A stretch of 64,000 nt of DNA from Variovorax sp. YR216 (GCF_900107745.1 NZ_FNRO01000001.1:682001-746000), one strand, 5' to 3'. Shown: positions 44,898 through 54,075, numbered from the stretch's first letter. Notes: generated by a model not told the origin, from the letters alone. Program-made: numbers and translations.

Positions 44898-46433
44898 GTG
44901 GCCGTTCCTGCTTTGGAACCGATCCTGCAGCTGGTCGACGTCTCCAAGCGCTACGGCGGGGTGCGCGCGCTGGAGCGCGCCAGCTTCGCCTGCGCGCCCG
45001 GCCGCATCCACGCGGTGCTTGGCGAGAACGGCGCCGGCAAGTCGACACTGATCAAGATCATGGCCGGCGTGGTGCAGCCCGACGAGGGCCGCATCGTGCT
45101 GGAGGGCGCGGAGCGCCGCTTCTCGCATCCGCAGGAAGCGGTCGCAGCCGGCATCGCGTGCATCTTCCAGGAGCTGTCGCTGATGCCGGACCTCTGCGTC
45201 GCGGACAACATCTGCATCACCAATCCGCCGCGCCGGTTCGGACTGATCGACCGCAACGCGCAGCGCCGCATCGCCGAGGCCGCACTGGCGCGCGCCGGCG
45301 CGGAGGACATCCATCCGCTCGCGCCGGTCGAAAGCCTGACGCTGTCGCGCCGGCAGATGGTCGAGATCGCGAAGGCGCTCGCGCGCGATCCGAAGATCCT
45401 GATCCTCGACGAGGCGACCTCGGCGCTGACCACGGCGGACGTGGAGCGCGTCTTCTCGCTGCTCAAGCGCCTGCGAAGCGAAGGGCTCGCGATCATCTAC
45501 ATCTCCCATCGCATGAAGGAGATCGCCGAGCTCGCCGACGACTGCTCGGTGTTCCGCAACGGCAGCCACGTCGCCACCTTCCAGGCCGGCACGCGCAGCG
45601 ATGCGGAAACCATCGAGATGATGATCGGGCGCGACATCGCACACGCCTTTCCGCCCAAGCCGGCACCGCGCGCCACGGGCACGGGCGGCGCACCGGCGCT
45701 GGAGACGCGCGCCCTCTCGTGGAACAACCGGCTGCACGACATCGACATGGCGGTGTGGCCCGGGGAGATCGTCGGGCTCGGGGGCCTCGACGGCCAGGGA
45801 CAGCGCGAGTTCTTTCTTTCGCTCTTCGGCGTTCTGCGCGGCGTGACCGGTGAGGTGCGCCTCCAGGGCAAGCCCGCGTCGGTGCGCGATCCGCGGCAGG
45901 CCAAGAGCTCGCGCTTCGGCATTGCGCTGGTGCCCGAGGACCGCAAGACCGACGGCCTGATGCTGCCCATGTCGGTCAAGGACAACCTGAGCCTCGCCGC
46001 GCTCGATCGCCTCAGTCGCGCCGGCGTGCTGGCTGCCGCCGACGAAGCGCAGGCGGTCTCGCAGATCGTGCGCCGCCTGTCGATCAAGGCGCCGGATCTT
46101 GGCGATGCAGTCGGCACGCTCTCGGGCGGCAACCAGCAGAAGGTGGTGATCGGCAAGTGGCTGATCAACGCGCCGCGCATCCTGCTCCTGAACGACCCGA
46201 CGCGCGGCATCGACGTCGGCACCAAGCAGGAGATCTACGCGCTGGTGCGCGCGCTGGCCGACGAAGGCGCGGCGGTGATGCTCTATTCGACCGACTACGC
46301 CGAGCTGATCGGCTGCTGCGACCGCGTCGCGGTGTTCTACGACGGACGGATCGTGCGCTGGCTGGCCGGCGCGGAACTCACCGAACGGGCGCTGGTGTCG
46401 AGCGCCCTCAATCTCGAACGGGCCGCCGCATGA
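44898..46433 (+). CDS. Sugar ABC transporter ATP-binding protein (two ATPase domains)
   Basis: A 511-residue cytoplasmic ATPase of the RbsA/MglA/XylG type. Domain 1 has Walker A GENGAGKST (about 42-50), Walker B ILILDEATSAL and switch His in ISHRM. Domain 2 has, as usual in this family, a degenerate Walker A (GLGGLDGQGQ), an intact LSGGNQQKV and ILLLNDPTRGID. The gene uses a GTG start eight bases after the receptor stop, and the permease gene overlaps its stop by four bases (ATGA). Confidence 0.93.
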   Translation: MAVPALEPILQLVDVSKRYGGVRALERASFACAPGRIHAVLGENGAGKSTLIKIMAGVVQPDEGRIVLEGAERRFSHPQEAVAAGIACIFQELSLMPDLCVADNICITNPPRRFGLIDRNAQRRIAEAALARAGAEDIHPLAPVESLTLSRRQMVEIAKALARDPKILILDEATSALTTADVERVFSLLKRLRSEGLAIIYISHRMKEIAELADDCSVFRNGSHVATFQAGTRSDAETIEMMIGRDIAHAFPPKPAPRATGTGGAPALETRALSWNNRLHDIDMAVWPGEIVGLGGLDGQGQREFFLSLFGVLRGVTGEVRLQGKPASVRDPRQAKSSRFGIALVPEDRKTDGLMLPMSVKDNLSLAALDRLSRAGVLAAADEAQAVSQIVRRLSIKAPDLGDAVGTLSGGNQQKVVIGKWLINAPRILLLNDPTRGIDVGTKQEIYALVRALADEGAAVMLYSTDYAELIGCCDRVAVFYDGRIVRWLAGAELTERALVSSALNLERAAA

Positions 46434-47416
46434 TGCATGCCGACTGGCGCCATCACCTGCGCGAGCACCGTGCCGTCCTTGCGACCGCGGTGATGTTCGT
46501 CCTGATCTTCGCGCTCTACATCGCCAAGCATCCGGTCGGCTGGAGCACGCCGGTGCTGACCACGGCCGCCAACAAGGGCGTGCTGCTCGCGATCGTCGCG
46601 ATGGCGCAGACGCTGCCGGTGCTGACCGCCGGCATCGATCTCTCGGTGGGCATGGTCTTCGTGCTTGCGAACTGCATGGCCTCGCACCTGGTGATCGGCA
46701 CGCCGCTGCAGGCGGGCCTCGGCGTCGTCGCGGTGCTGGCGACCGGCGCGCTGTGCGGCTTCGTCAACGGGATCATCATCGTCTACGGCCGCCTGCAGCC
46801 GATCATCACCACGCTGGCCACCGGCATCATCTACTTCGGCCTCGCGCTGGGCCTGCGTCCGGTGCCTGGCGGCGACGTGCATGCGGGGCTGGCCGACGCG
46901 CTCACCGGCGCCCTGCCCGGCGGCATTCCGACGATGCTGGTGGTGCTCGTCGCGGTGGTGCTGGTGGTATGGGTGCCCTTTCGCCGTTCGGTGACCGGGC
47001 GCGCGGCGCTGGCCATCGGGTCGTCGGAAAGCGCGAGCTACATGTCCGGCGTCGCGATCGGCCGCGCCAAGATCGTGACCTACACGCTCGCGGGTCTGCT
47101 GGCGGCCATCGGCGGGCTTCTGCTCACCTTCGTGACCTATTCGGGCGAGGCGTCATCGGCCATTGGCGGCGTCTACACGCTGAACTCGATCGCCGCGGTC
47201 GTGATCGGCGGCACCTCGCTCGCGGGCGGCGCGGGCAGCGCGATCGGCTCGATCTTCGGCGCGCTCGTGCTGCGCACCATCGGCGACCTGCTGTTCGTGT
47301 TCGACCTCGAACCGCTGTGGCAGCCGCTGTTCCAGGGCGTGATCCTGCTGACCGCAGTGAGCTTCGGGTCGCTCCGGCTGCTCAAGGTCACCAACCGGCT
47401 CGAGATCTTCAGGTGA
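46430..47416 (+). CDS. Sugar ABC transporter permease 1
   Basis: A 328-residue inner-membrane protein with eight to ten hydrophobic segments of the RbsC-like family. LTAGIDLSVGMVF (about 64-76) and VIGGTSLAGGAGSAIG (about 261-276) are the family motifs, the latter in the segment facing the ATPase. ATGA overlap with the ATPase gene sets the start. A second, different permease follows, so the channel is presumably a heterodimer. Confidence 0.93.
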   Translation: MMHADWRHHLREHRAVLATAVMFVLIFALYIAKHPVGWSTPVLTTAANKGVLLAIVAMAQTLPVLTAGIDLSVGMVFVLANCMASHLVIGTPLQAGLGVVAVLATGALCGFVNGIIIVYGRLQPIITTLATGIIYFGLALGLRPVPGGDVHAGLADALTGALPGGIPTMLVVLVAVVLVVWVPFRRSVTGRAALAIGSSESASYMSGVAIGRAKIVTYTLAGLLAAIGGLLLTFVTYSGEASSAIGGVYTLNSIAAVVIGGTSLAGGAGSAIGSIFGALVLRTIGDLLFVFDLEPLWQPLFQGVILLTAVSFGSLRLLKVTNRLEIFR

Positions 47417-47424
47417 GGCTCGCC

Positions 47425-48393
47425 ATGAGCACACTCGCGTTGCGTTTCAGGCGCTCCGGCCAGTTGCCGGTGCTCGCGGGCGCGCTGTGTACGGTCGCGC
47501 TGCTGCTGGTCGGCAGCCTCTATTCGAAGAACTTCCTGTCGCCGGACTACCTGCTGCTCCAGTTGCAGATCGCCTCCTTCCTCGGCGTGATCGCCACCGG
47601 CGCGATGCTGGTGATCCTGCTCGGCGGCATCGATCTCTCGGTGCCGTGGCTGGTCACGGCGGGCGGCATGATGTCGGCCGCCGCCGCGGGCTGGTGGAGT
47701 GGCGCGGGTGCGGCGATCGCGATCCCCTTCGGCATCCTGTGCGGCGCGGCGCTGGGCCTGGTCAACGGCATCGGCGTGGCGTATCTGCGTGTGCCGTCGA
47801 TGATCTTCACGCTCGGCATCAACGCGGTGGCGCAAGGCCTGATCGTGGTGCAGACCGGCGGCTTCGCGCCGCAGGATCGCGCCACGCCCGCGATGCATCT
47901 GATCGCGACCGGCCGCTCGGTGCTCGGGATCCCGAACGCACTGCTGGTGTGGATCGCGGTCGGCGCGGCGACGATGTTCCTGCTGCACCGCACGACCTTC
48001 GGCCGCGCGATCTACGCGGTGGGCAACCGCGAGCGCGCCGCGTACCTTTCGGGCATCGACACGCGCCGCGTGACGCTGCTGTGCTTCGTGATCGCGGGCG
48101 CGTGCTCGGCGGCGGCCGGCGTGCTGCTGACCGGCTATTCGACCAAGGCCTACCAGGCGATGGGCGACGCCTACCAGTTGCCGGCCATCGCGGCGGTGGT
48201 GCTCGGCGGCACCAACATCCTCGGCGGACAGGGCTCGTACCTCGGCACCGTCGTCGGAGTGATCCTGATCACCCTGCTCCAATCGATTCTTTCGGTGATG
48301 CAGATTCCCGAGATGGGCCGGCAGGTCATCTACGGCGTCGTCATCATCGCGATGCTGCTGGTCTACGGACGCGGCCGCCGCCAGTCGGGCTGA
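47425..48393 (+). CDS. Sugar ABC transporter permease 2
   Basis: A 322-residue RbsC-like permease. LLGGIDLSVPWLV and VLGGTNILGGQGSYLGTVVG are the family motifs. It is nine bases from the first permease gene. It shares the overall topology but little sequence with it, as in other two-permease importers of the family. The ATG at 47425 is preceded by GTGAGG. Confidence 0.93.
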   Translation: MSTLALRFRRSGQLPVLAGALCTVALLLVGSLYSKNFLSPDYLLLQLQIASFLGVIATGAMLVILLGGIDLSVPWLVTAGGMMSAAAAGWWSGAGAAIAIPFGILCGAALGLVNGIGVAYLRVPSMIFTLGINAVAQGLIVVQTGGFAPQDRATPAMHLIATGRSVLGIPNALLVWIAVGAATMFLLHRTTFGRAIYAVGNRERAAYLSGIDTRRVTLLCFVIAGACSAAAGVLLTGYSTKAYQAMGDAYQLPAIAAVVLGGTNILGGQGSYLGTVVGVILITLLQSILSVMQIPEMGRQVIYGVVIIAMLLVYGRGRRQSG

Positions 48394-48435
48394 CAAGGCC
48401 GGGCATACGAACAGCAAGATATCCAAGGAGATTTC

Positions 48436-49368
48436 ATGACGATCGAATCCGCAGCGAGCTACGAGGTGCTCGACCCTCGCTTCAGCCGGCTCATCTTCCC
48501 GACCGCGCACGTCGACAAGCTCTACACCGGCTGCCGTTGGGCCGAGGGGCCGGCGTGGTTCGCTGCCGGCCGCTACCTCGTGTGGTCCGACATTCCGAAC
48601 GACCGCATGATGCGCTGGGACGAAACCGACGGCTCGGTCTCGGTCTTCCGCCAGCCCGCGCTCAATACCAACGGCCACACGGTGGACCTGCAGGGCCGGC
48701 TCGTCTCCTGCGAGCATCGCGGGCGCTGCGTGTCGCGCGTCGAACACGACGGCTCACGCACCGTGCTCGCCTCGCACTTCGAAGGCAAGCGCTTCAACTC
48801 GCCGAACGACGTGGTGGTGAAGTCCGACGGCAGCATCTGGTTCTCGGATCCGAGCTACGGCATCGACAGCGACTACGAAGGCGACGCCGCGCCCAGCGAG
48901 ATCGGCGATCGCTGCGTCTATCGCATCGATCCGCAAGGCGGCTCGGTGGCACGCGTGGCGGATGGCTTCGTGCAGCCCAACGGCCTGGCCTTCTCGCCGG
49001 ACGAACGGCTGCTGTACGTGGCCGACACCGGCGCGACGCATGTCACGGACGGGCCGCGCCACATCCGCCGCTTCCAGGTTGCAGACGATGGCCGCAGTCT
49101 CAGCGGCGGCGAAGTCTTCGCGACGTGCGCCGACGGCCTCTTCGACGGCTTCCGCATCGACACCGAGGGCCACCTCTGGAGCAGCGCGGGCGACGGCGTG
49201 CACTGCTACCTGCCGGACGGCACGCTGATCGGCAAGATCCGCCTGCCCGAGGTCGTCGCCAACGTGTGCTTCGGTGGGCCGAAGCTCAACCGGCTCTTCA
49301 TCTGCGCGACGAGCTCGCTCTACGCGGTCTATCTCAACGCGCGGGCGGCGCGGCGAAGCGGTTCCTGA
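48436..49368 (+). CDS. SMP-30/gluconolactonase family lactonase
   Basis: A 310-residue six-bladed beta-propeller that hydrolyses sugar lactones (gluconolactonase/regucalcin type). Divalent metal ligands are expected at E37 (RWAEGPAW), the Asn of NSPNDVVV (about 121) and the Asp of LFDGFRID (about 237). Together with the importer before it, this suggests uptake of a sugar, oxidation by a dehydrogenase encoded elsewhere, and lactone hydrolysis here. AAGGAG precedes the ATG. No sugar dehydrogenase or dehydratase gene is in the window. Confidence 0.9.
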   Translation: MTIESAASYEVLDPRFSRLIFPTAHVDKLYTGCRWAEGPAWFAAGRYLVWSDIPNDRMMRWDETDGSVSVFRQPALNTNGHTVDLQGRLVSCEHRGRCVSRVEHDGSRTVLASHFEGKRFNSPNDVVVKSDGSIWFSDPSYGIDSDYEGDAAPSEIGDRCVYRIDPQGGSVARVADGFVQPNGLAFSPDERLLYVADTGATHVTDGPRHIRRFQVADDGRSLSGGEVFATCADGLFDGFRIDTEGHLWSSAGDGVHCYLPDGTLIGKIRLPEVVANVCFGGPKLNRLFICATSSLYAVYLNARAARRSGS

Positions 49369-49498
49369 CGTCTGTCGAACGGCCTATGTCGAGGGTTTTC
49401 CCTTATGCGTCAGCTCGACAACGGAGTAACCTTTTGTTTTCAAACTCCCGCGTGCAGGCAATGCACGAACTACCACTCTTTCAAGGGAGGAGGTTGCG

Positions 49499-50464
49499 AT
49501 GCTTTTTGGAGAGTTCGTCCCGCGCGAACGCGCCGCCGCGATGGCCCGGGGCAGAGGGCCGCGGTCCGACGGCTTGCTTCAGTTCGATCCCGAGGAGGTC
49601 GGCAACGCGTACAACCGCCGGCCCTTCATCGTCAGGCACAGGCTGGCCGAACACCCGCTGCTGACGCCGCAGGCGCTGTTCTCGCTGTGCCGGCGGCTGC
49701 CGAGCGACTACGTCAAGCTCCGGCGCGGCGTCATTCCCGGCAATGCCCACTTCGATTCGTCCTACGACCGCTACCGGGACGGCCTCTCGCTGGAGGAAAC
49801 GCTCGAGCATTTCGAGGAATTGAAGGCCTATATCTGCATCTACAACCCGGAGCGCGATTCGACCTATCGGCCGCTCATCGACAGCCTCCTGTCCGAGATC
49901 GCCGCGGCCATCGCGGACACCGATCCGGTCGTCACCTGGTTCTCGACCTACATCTTCGTCTCGACCAGCGGCGCAGTAACGCCTTATCACATGGACCGCG
50001 AGATGAACTTCCTGCTCCAGGTGCGCGGGGACAAGGAAGTGCTGCTCTGGGACCCCGCCGACGAGGAGATCCTCAGCCCCGCGGAAAAGGACCACCTGCT
50101 CTCCGGCTTCGGCGCCTGGCGGCCGATCTACAAGCCGTCGTTCGAGGCCAAGGCGATGCACTTCGACCTCCATCCGGGGCTGGGCGTGCACCACCCGTTC
50201 ATCGCGCCGCACAGGGTCCACACCCTGGACGGCCTTTCGGTTTCGCTCGCGTTCACCTTCCGCACCCTCAAGTCCGACATGGCCACCAAGGCCCACAGCT
50301 TCAACGAGGTACTCAGGCGCCTGCACATGTCGCCGCATCCGATCGGGGAAAGCGATGCGGTGGATCACGTCAAGGCCGTCGCGTCGAATGCGGTGCGGGT
50401 GCCGATCAAACTGTGGCAGGCCCGAAGGCGGGTGATGAACTGGCCTACTCAGGCCAGCACGTAG
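49499..50464 (+). CDS. JmjC-like cupin protein (putative 2-oxoglutarate/Fe(II) oxygenase)
   Basis: A 321-residue cupin-superfamily protein. The JmjC/Cupin_8-type iron motif is H164-x-D166 (TPYHMDREMNFLLQVRG), with the distal His in HHPFIAPHRVHTLDG (about 231-241). LLWD after the motif fits the JmjC-like strand. Bacterial relatives include hydroxylases of ribosomal proteins (RoxA) and of small molecules, but nothing identifies the target. GGGAGGAGG precedes the ATG by about seven bases, a strong ribosome-binding site. It stands alone between the sugar operon and the tRNA. Confidence 0.78.
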   Translation: MLFGEFVPRERAAAMARGRGPRSDGLLQFDPEEVGNAYNRRPFIVRHRLAEHPLLTPQALFSLCRRLPSDYVKLRRGVIPGNAHFDSSYDRYRDGLSLEETLEHFEELKAYICIYNPERDSTYRPLIDSLLSEIAAAIADTDPVVTWFSTYIFVSTSGAVTPYHMDREMNFLLQVRGDKEVLLWDPADEEILSPAEKDHLLSGFGAWRPIYKPSFEAKAMHFDLHPGLGVHHPFIAPHRVHTLDGLSVSLAFTFRTLKSDMATKAHSFNEVLRRLHMSPHPIGESDAVDHVKAVASNAVRVPIKLWQARRRVMNWPTQAST

Positions 50465-50524
50465 ACATCGAAAGCCGCGCCGGAAGGCAGACCACCGCGG
50501 GACGAGAGGCTGTTTCCGCGACGC

Positions 50525-50530
50525 TAGAAT
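50525..50530 (+). promoter_or_regulatory. -10 element of the tRNA-Gly promoter
   Basis: TAGAAT lies ten bases before the first base of the mature tRNA. The -35 is not clear. Confidence 0.5.
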
Positions 50531-50540
50531 CCGGACCTGC

Positions 50541-50614
50541 GCGGGCGTAGTTCAATGGCAGAACGGCAGCTTCCCAAGCTTCATACGAGGGTTCGATTCC
50601 CTTCGCCCGCTCCA
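50541..50614 (+). tRNA. tRNA-Gly (anticodon CCC)
   Basis: A 74-base tRNA with encoded CCA. The acceptor stem is GCGGGCG/CGCCCGC, the D arm is GTTC-AATGGCA-GAAC, the anticodon loop is TTCCCAA, and the T arm is GAGGG-TTCGATT-CCCTT. The sequence matches E. coli tRNA-Gly(CCC) except mainly in the anticodon stem. There, GCAGC faces GCTTC, leaving a C28-U42 mismatch as the second pair. It decodes GGG. Confidence 0.95.
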
Positions 50615-50631
50615 CCTCCCTTTGGTTGCCA

Positions 50632-50645
50632 TGACCACCTGGTCA
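50632..50645. terminator. Short hairpin after the tRNA gene
   Basis: TGACCA-CC-TGGTCA is a perfect 6-2-6 inverted repeat 17 bases after the tRNA. There is no T-tract, so it could be a terminator, a processing signal or an operator. Confidence 0.3.
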
Positions 50646-50797
50646 GCCGGTCGTCAGACTAGTCCCGAGGGCAGCGAGAACTTCTCCGCACAAGGCCGGA
50701 ATACGCTGAATCTCCTCTGTTCGGAGGAGATCACACGCCTCTAGACTGCCCCGGTCCACTTTCTACGCGTCGGGGCGTGCCGCCCCGCGCAGCTGCT

Positions 50798-51871
50798 TTG
50801 CCCCTCGCGATCGAACCACTGCTGCTGACCGAACTGCCGTCGCGGTCTCGCGTCAGCATCGTCATTGCGAGTTTCAACTACGGGCGCTTTCTCGGCGAAT
50901 GTCTCGATGCCTGCCTGGGCCAGAGCAGGCCGCCGGACGAGATCGTCATCGTGGACGACGGCTCGACCGACGACACCTGGGAACTCCTTTCAGGCTACAT
51001 GGCGCGTCACCCGCAGGTGCGCGGCATTCGCCAGCTCAACGCCGGCGTGTGTGCCGCCACCAACAGCGCGATCGCGGCTGCGACGGGCGATGTGCTGCTC
51101 CTGCTCGATGCGGACGACATCCCGGCGAAGACCCGCGTCGAACACGTCCTGGCCGCGCTGCGGCGGCCCGTGGAGGGCCGCGTCGCCGGCTGGGCGCATC
51201 ATCCCCTGCAGCGCTTCTCCAAGACGCACGACGACCTCGGTCTGACGCCGCACTATCACGCGCCACCCGAGGGCTGGTTCGGCCGACAGGTCCTCGAGCG
51301 CGCCCAGAGCCCGGTGGCCACCATGACCTCGGGGCTCGCGTTCCGGCGTGAACTGCTCGAGGCGATCGGACCTATCGCGGAGGACCGCAGCCTGTCGCAG
51401 GACATGCAGTACTGGCTCGCGGCCGCGCTGCTGAGCCCCGTAGCCTGGATCGCGGAGCCACTCGGGCGCTACCGCGCCCACGACGTCTCGAGGTCCTTCG
51501 GCGGGATGCTCTCGACCTTGCCCAAGGTTCAACTCATGCGCAGGCGCGTCGAGCTCGTCGATGCCTGGATACACCAACTGCTCGAAAGACAAAGGCCAGC
51601 GGCCGCGCCAGACTGGCGCGTGCTCGACGAACAGCCTGCCTACAACTGGCTGCGCTTCCTCGAAGGCTGGCTCGCGGGATCGGGACGGGACTTCGCCCTG
51701 CTCATGAAGGTGCTGCGCCACCCCCATACCCGCATGGCGCCGCTTCAACAGCGCGTGTACCTCTACAGCAGCATCTGCCTGCCGCAGTCCTGGTTCACGG
51801 CGCTCTCGCGGTTGGTGTTCGGCGCGAGCCCGCTGAAGGCCTTGGTGCGGCGTAGCCTGGGCAGAAGCTGA
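50798..51871 (+). CDS. Family 2 glycosyltransferase, copy 1
   Basis: A 357-residue GT-A fold transferase. VSIVIASFNYGRFLGECLDA starts the nucleotide-sugar domain, IVDDGSTDD is the first acidic loop, and LLLDADD is the DxD-type metal motif (about 92-98). The C-terminal 120 residues (NWLRFLEGWLAGSGRDF onward) are family-specific. No membrane segment is seen. By alignment with copy 2 I place the start at the TTG (50798); a GTG at 50777 is possible. A TAGACT -10 lies about 50 bases before both copies. The product is likely a surface polysaccharide. About four fifths of residues match copy 2 by eye. Confidence 0.85.
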   Translation: MPLAIEPLLLTELPSRSRVSIVIASFNYGRFLGECLDACLGQSRPPDEIVIVDDGSTDDTWELLSGYMARHPQVRGIRQLNAGVCAATNSAIAAATGDVLLLLDADDIPAKTRVEHVLAALRRPVEGRVAGWAHHPLQRFSKTHDDLGLTPHYHAPPEGWFGRQVLERAQSPVATMTSGLAFRRELLEAIGPIAEDRSLSQDMQYWLAAALLSPVAWIAEPLGRYRAHDVSRSFGGMLSTLPKVQLMRRRVELVDAWIHQLLERQRPAAAPDWRVLDEQPAYNWLRFLEGWLAGSGRDFALLMKVLRHPHTRMAPLQQRVYLYSSICLPQSWFTALSRLVFGASPLKALVRRSLGRS

Positions 51872-52007
51872 TTCCGGCCAGAGCAATGTCCTGCTGCTGC
51901 GCGCCGGGCCGCCGAGTAGGCCACATGACCACTTCACGCGCCAACGACCCGCCGCTAGACTGCCACGTCACCTATCGGCGCGCCGACAACCGCTGCGCGA
52001 AACTGCC

Positions 52008-53081
52008 TTGTCCATCGCCATCGAACCTTTGCCGCTGACCGCGCTGCCCGCGCAGCCTCGCGTCAGTATTGTCATTGCGAGTTACAACTACGGGCGCTTT
52101 CTCGTCGAATGCCTCGATGCCTGCGTGGGGCAGAGCCGGCCACCGGACGAGATCGTGGTCATCGACGACGGATCGAAAGACAACACCTGGGAACTGCTCT
52201 CGGACTACATGGCGCGCCACCCGCAGGTGCGCGGTATCCGCCAGCCGAACGGGGGCGTCTGCGCCGCGACCAACGCCGGGATCGCGGCCGCGACCGGCGA
52301 TGTGGTGGTGCTGCTCGATGCGGACGACCTGCCTTCCGACAAGCGCGTCGAACGCGTCCTGGCCGCGCTGCAGCGGACCGTGGACGGCCGCGTTCCCGGT
52401 TGGGTCCATCATCCCTTGCGGCGGTTTTCCGAGACGCACGACGACCTGGGCCTGACCCCCCACTACCACACGCCGCCCGAGGGCTGGTTCGGCCCGCAGG
52501 TGCTGGAGCGCTCCCAGAGCCCGGTCGCAACCATCACCTCGGGGCTGGCGTTCCGCCGCGAACTGCTCGAGGCGATCGGGCCCATCGCGGAAGACCGCTG
52601 CCTCGTGCAGGACATGCAGTTCTGGGTCGCCGCTGCACTGCTGAGTCCGGTGGCCTGGATTCCGGAGCCGCTCGGGCGCTACCGCGCGCACGGCGTCTCG
52701 GAGTCCTTCGGCGGCATGTTGTCGAGCCTGCCCAAGGTCAAACTCACGCGAGAGCGCATCGAGATCATCGATGCCTGGCTGCGCGCGCTGATCCGCCGCC
52801 GGATGCCCGCCGCCCTGCCGCAGTGGCGCGGGCTCGACGAACAGCCCGGCTACAACTGGCTGCGCTTCCTCGAGGGCTGGTTCGCAGGCTCGGGGCGCGA
52901 CTTCGGTCTGCTCATGAAGGTACTGCGGCACCCTGACACGCGCACGGCACCGCTGCAGCAGCGCGTGTACCTCTACAGCAGCACCTGCCTGCCGCAGTCC
53001 TGGTTCCTCGCATTCTCGGGACTGGTGTTCGGTGCGAGCCCGCTCAAGGCCTTCATCCGGCGCGGCCTCGGCAGAAGCTGA
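52008..53081 (+). CDS. Family 2 glycosyltransferase, copy 2
   Basis: A 357-residue paralogue of the preceding gene, colinear from MSIAIEPLPLTALP to the common end FGASPLKAFIRRGLGRS. The GT-A motifs VSIVIASYNYGRF, VIDDGSKDN and VLLDADD are intact. Differences cluster around the presumed acceptor side, e.g. IIDAWLRALIRRRMPAALPQW. The TTG start is in the same place as in copy 1, and the TAGACT element is repeated at 51955-51960, so the duplication includes the promoter. The two copies may add the same sugar at different positions or have begun to diverge. Confidence 0.87.
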   Translation: MSIAIEPLPLTALPAQPRVSIVIASYNYGRFLVECLDACVGQSRPPDEIVVIDDGSKDNTWELLSDYMARHPQVRGIRQPNGGVCAATNAGIAAATGDVVVLLDADDLPSDKRVERVLAALQRTVDGRVPGWVHHPLRRFSETHDDLGLTPHYHTPPEGWFGPQVLERSQSPVATITSGLAFRRELLEAIGPIAEDRCLVQDMQFWVAAALLSPVAWIPEPLGRYRAHGVSESFGGMLSSLPKVKLTRERIEIIDAWLRALIRRRMPAALPQWRGLDEQPGYNWLRFLEGWFAGSGRDFGLLMKVLRHPDTRTAPLQQRVYLYSSTCLPQSWFLAFSGLVFGASPLKAFIRRGLGRS

Positions 53082-53093
53082 CGCACGCGCGCG

Positions 53094-54020
53094 TTACCGC
53101 CCGGCAATGTGTGCTGTCTGCGCCTCGCCTTCACCCGGGGGAGCGCCCAGGTGGTCGACCAGCATGCGCGCGGCCGGCGACAGCGCCTCGACGCTGCGCA
53201 CAGCCAGCACCAGCCGACGGCTCGCCCAGGCTTCATCGAGCGACACGGTCCGGATCCCCAGCGATGACAGGTAGAGCCTCGCGCTCAGCCGCGGCAGCAC
53301 GCCAACGCCCAGTCCCGCAGCGACCATCAGCGCCATCGCGTCATACGCGCTGACCTGGATCCGAAGCCGCAGCGGCAAGCCGGCCTCGCTGGCCGCGCGG
53401 TGCAGCATGGCGTTGACCGCGCTGCCCGGATGCGCGCCGACGAATTCATACGCAAGCACCTCACGAAACCGCACTCGCCGCCGCCGCGCCAGCGCATGGC
53501 CGCGCGGCACCAGCAGCACGAGTTCGTCGGTGCGATAAGGCAGGAAGTTGAGCGATTCGCCATAGTCGCCGGCGTTGAGGATGCCGATGTCCGCGGTGCT
53601 GTCGGCCACGGCGCGCGCGATGGCGGTGCTGATGCGCTCCTGCAGATGCACCTGCACCATCGGCGCCGCCGCCATGAAGCTGCGCAGATCGTCCGGCAGG
53701 AACTGGGTGATGGCCGAGATGTTCGCGAACACGCGCACATGCCCGCGCAGCCCGGTGCCGAAGCCCGCCATCTGCTCGGCAATGTCGTCGAGCCCATTGA
53801 GCACGTTGCGCGCGAGTCCGAGCAGCGCGTGCGCGGCGGGCGTGGACCGGGTGCCGCGGTTGCTGCGCTCGAACAGCAAGGTGTCGAGCGCGGCTTCGAG
53901 TTCGCTGATGCGCTTGCTTGCCGCCGCCGGCGCGATGTGTTCGCGCTGGGCGGCGGCGGCAATCGTGCCTTCTTCCATGACGGCGACGAAGAGGCGCAGC
54001 GAGACCGGGTCGAGCTTCAT
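53094..54020 (-). CDS. LysR family transcriptional regulator
   Basis: A 308-residue regulator. The N-terminal winged HTH is at about 1-60 (LRLFVAVMEEGTIAAAAQREHIAPAAASKRISELE). The co-inducer domain spans about 90-295, with HVRVFANISAITQFLPDDLRSF as its first strand and helix. The Ile/Asp-rich DIGILNAGDYGESLNFLPYRTDELVLLVP part is typical. An ATG at 54029 would add three residues. It diverges from the CoA-transferase gene, with a perfect 10-bp inverted repeat between them, and probably activates that operon in response to its substrate. Confidence 0.9.
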   Translation of the reverse strand: MKLDPVSLRLFVAVMEEGTIAAAAQREHIAPAAASKRISELEAALDTLLFERSNRGTRSTPAAHALLGLARNVLNGLDDIAEQMAGFGTGLRGHVRVFANISAITQFLPDDLRSFMAAAPMVQVHLQERISTAIARAVADSTADIGILNAGDYGESLNFLPYRTDELVLLVPRGHALARRRRVRFREVLAYEFVGAHPGSAVNAMLHRAASEAGLPLRLRIQVSAYDAMALMVAAGLGVGVLPRLSARLYLSSLGIRTVSLDEAWASRRLVLAVRSVEALSPAARMLVDHLGAPPGEGEAQTAHIAGR

Positions 54021-54048
54021 GCGCCGCATTAGACACCCGGGTGCGGCC

Positions 54049-54071
54049 TGCCATCGCGTTTCGCGATGGCA
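54049..54071. promoter_or_regulatory. Perfect 10-bp inverted repeat, candidate LysR site
   Basis: TGCCATCGCG-TTT-CGCGATGGCA lies 29 bases before the LysR gene and 66 before the CoA-transferase ATG, the normal location of a LysR recognition site. Confidence 0.5.
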
Positions 54072-54075
54072 GCCT

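Noticed and set aside
44898..46433. Non-canonical signature LTLSRRQ in the first ATPase domain of the sugar importer
   Set aside because: RbsA/XylG-type ATPases often vary here, so it is within normal family variation.
50465..50797. tRNA-linked integration site of a mobile element
   Set aside because: No integrase gene and no repeat of the tRNA 3' end could be seen on either side.
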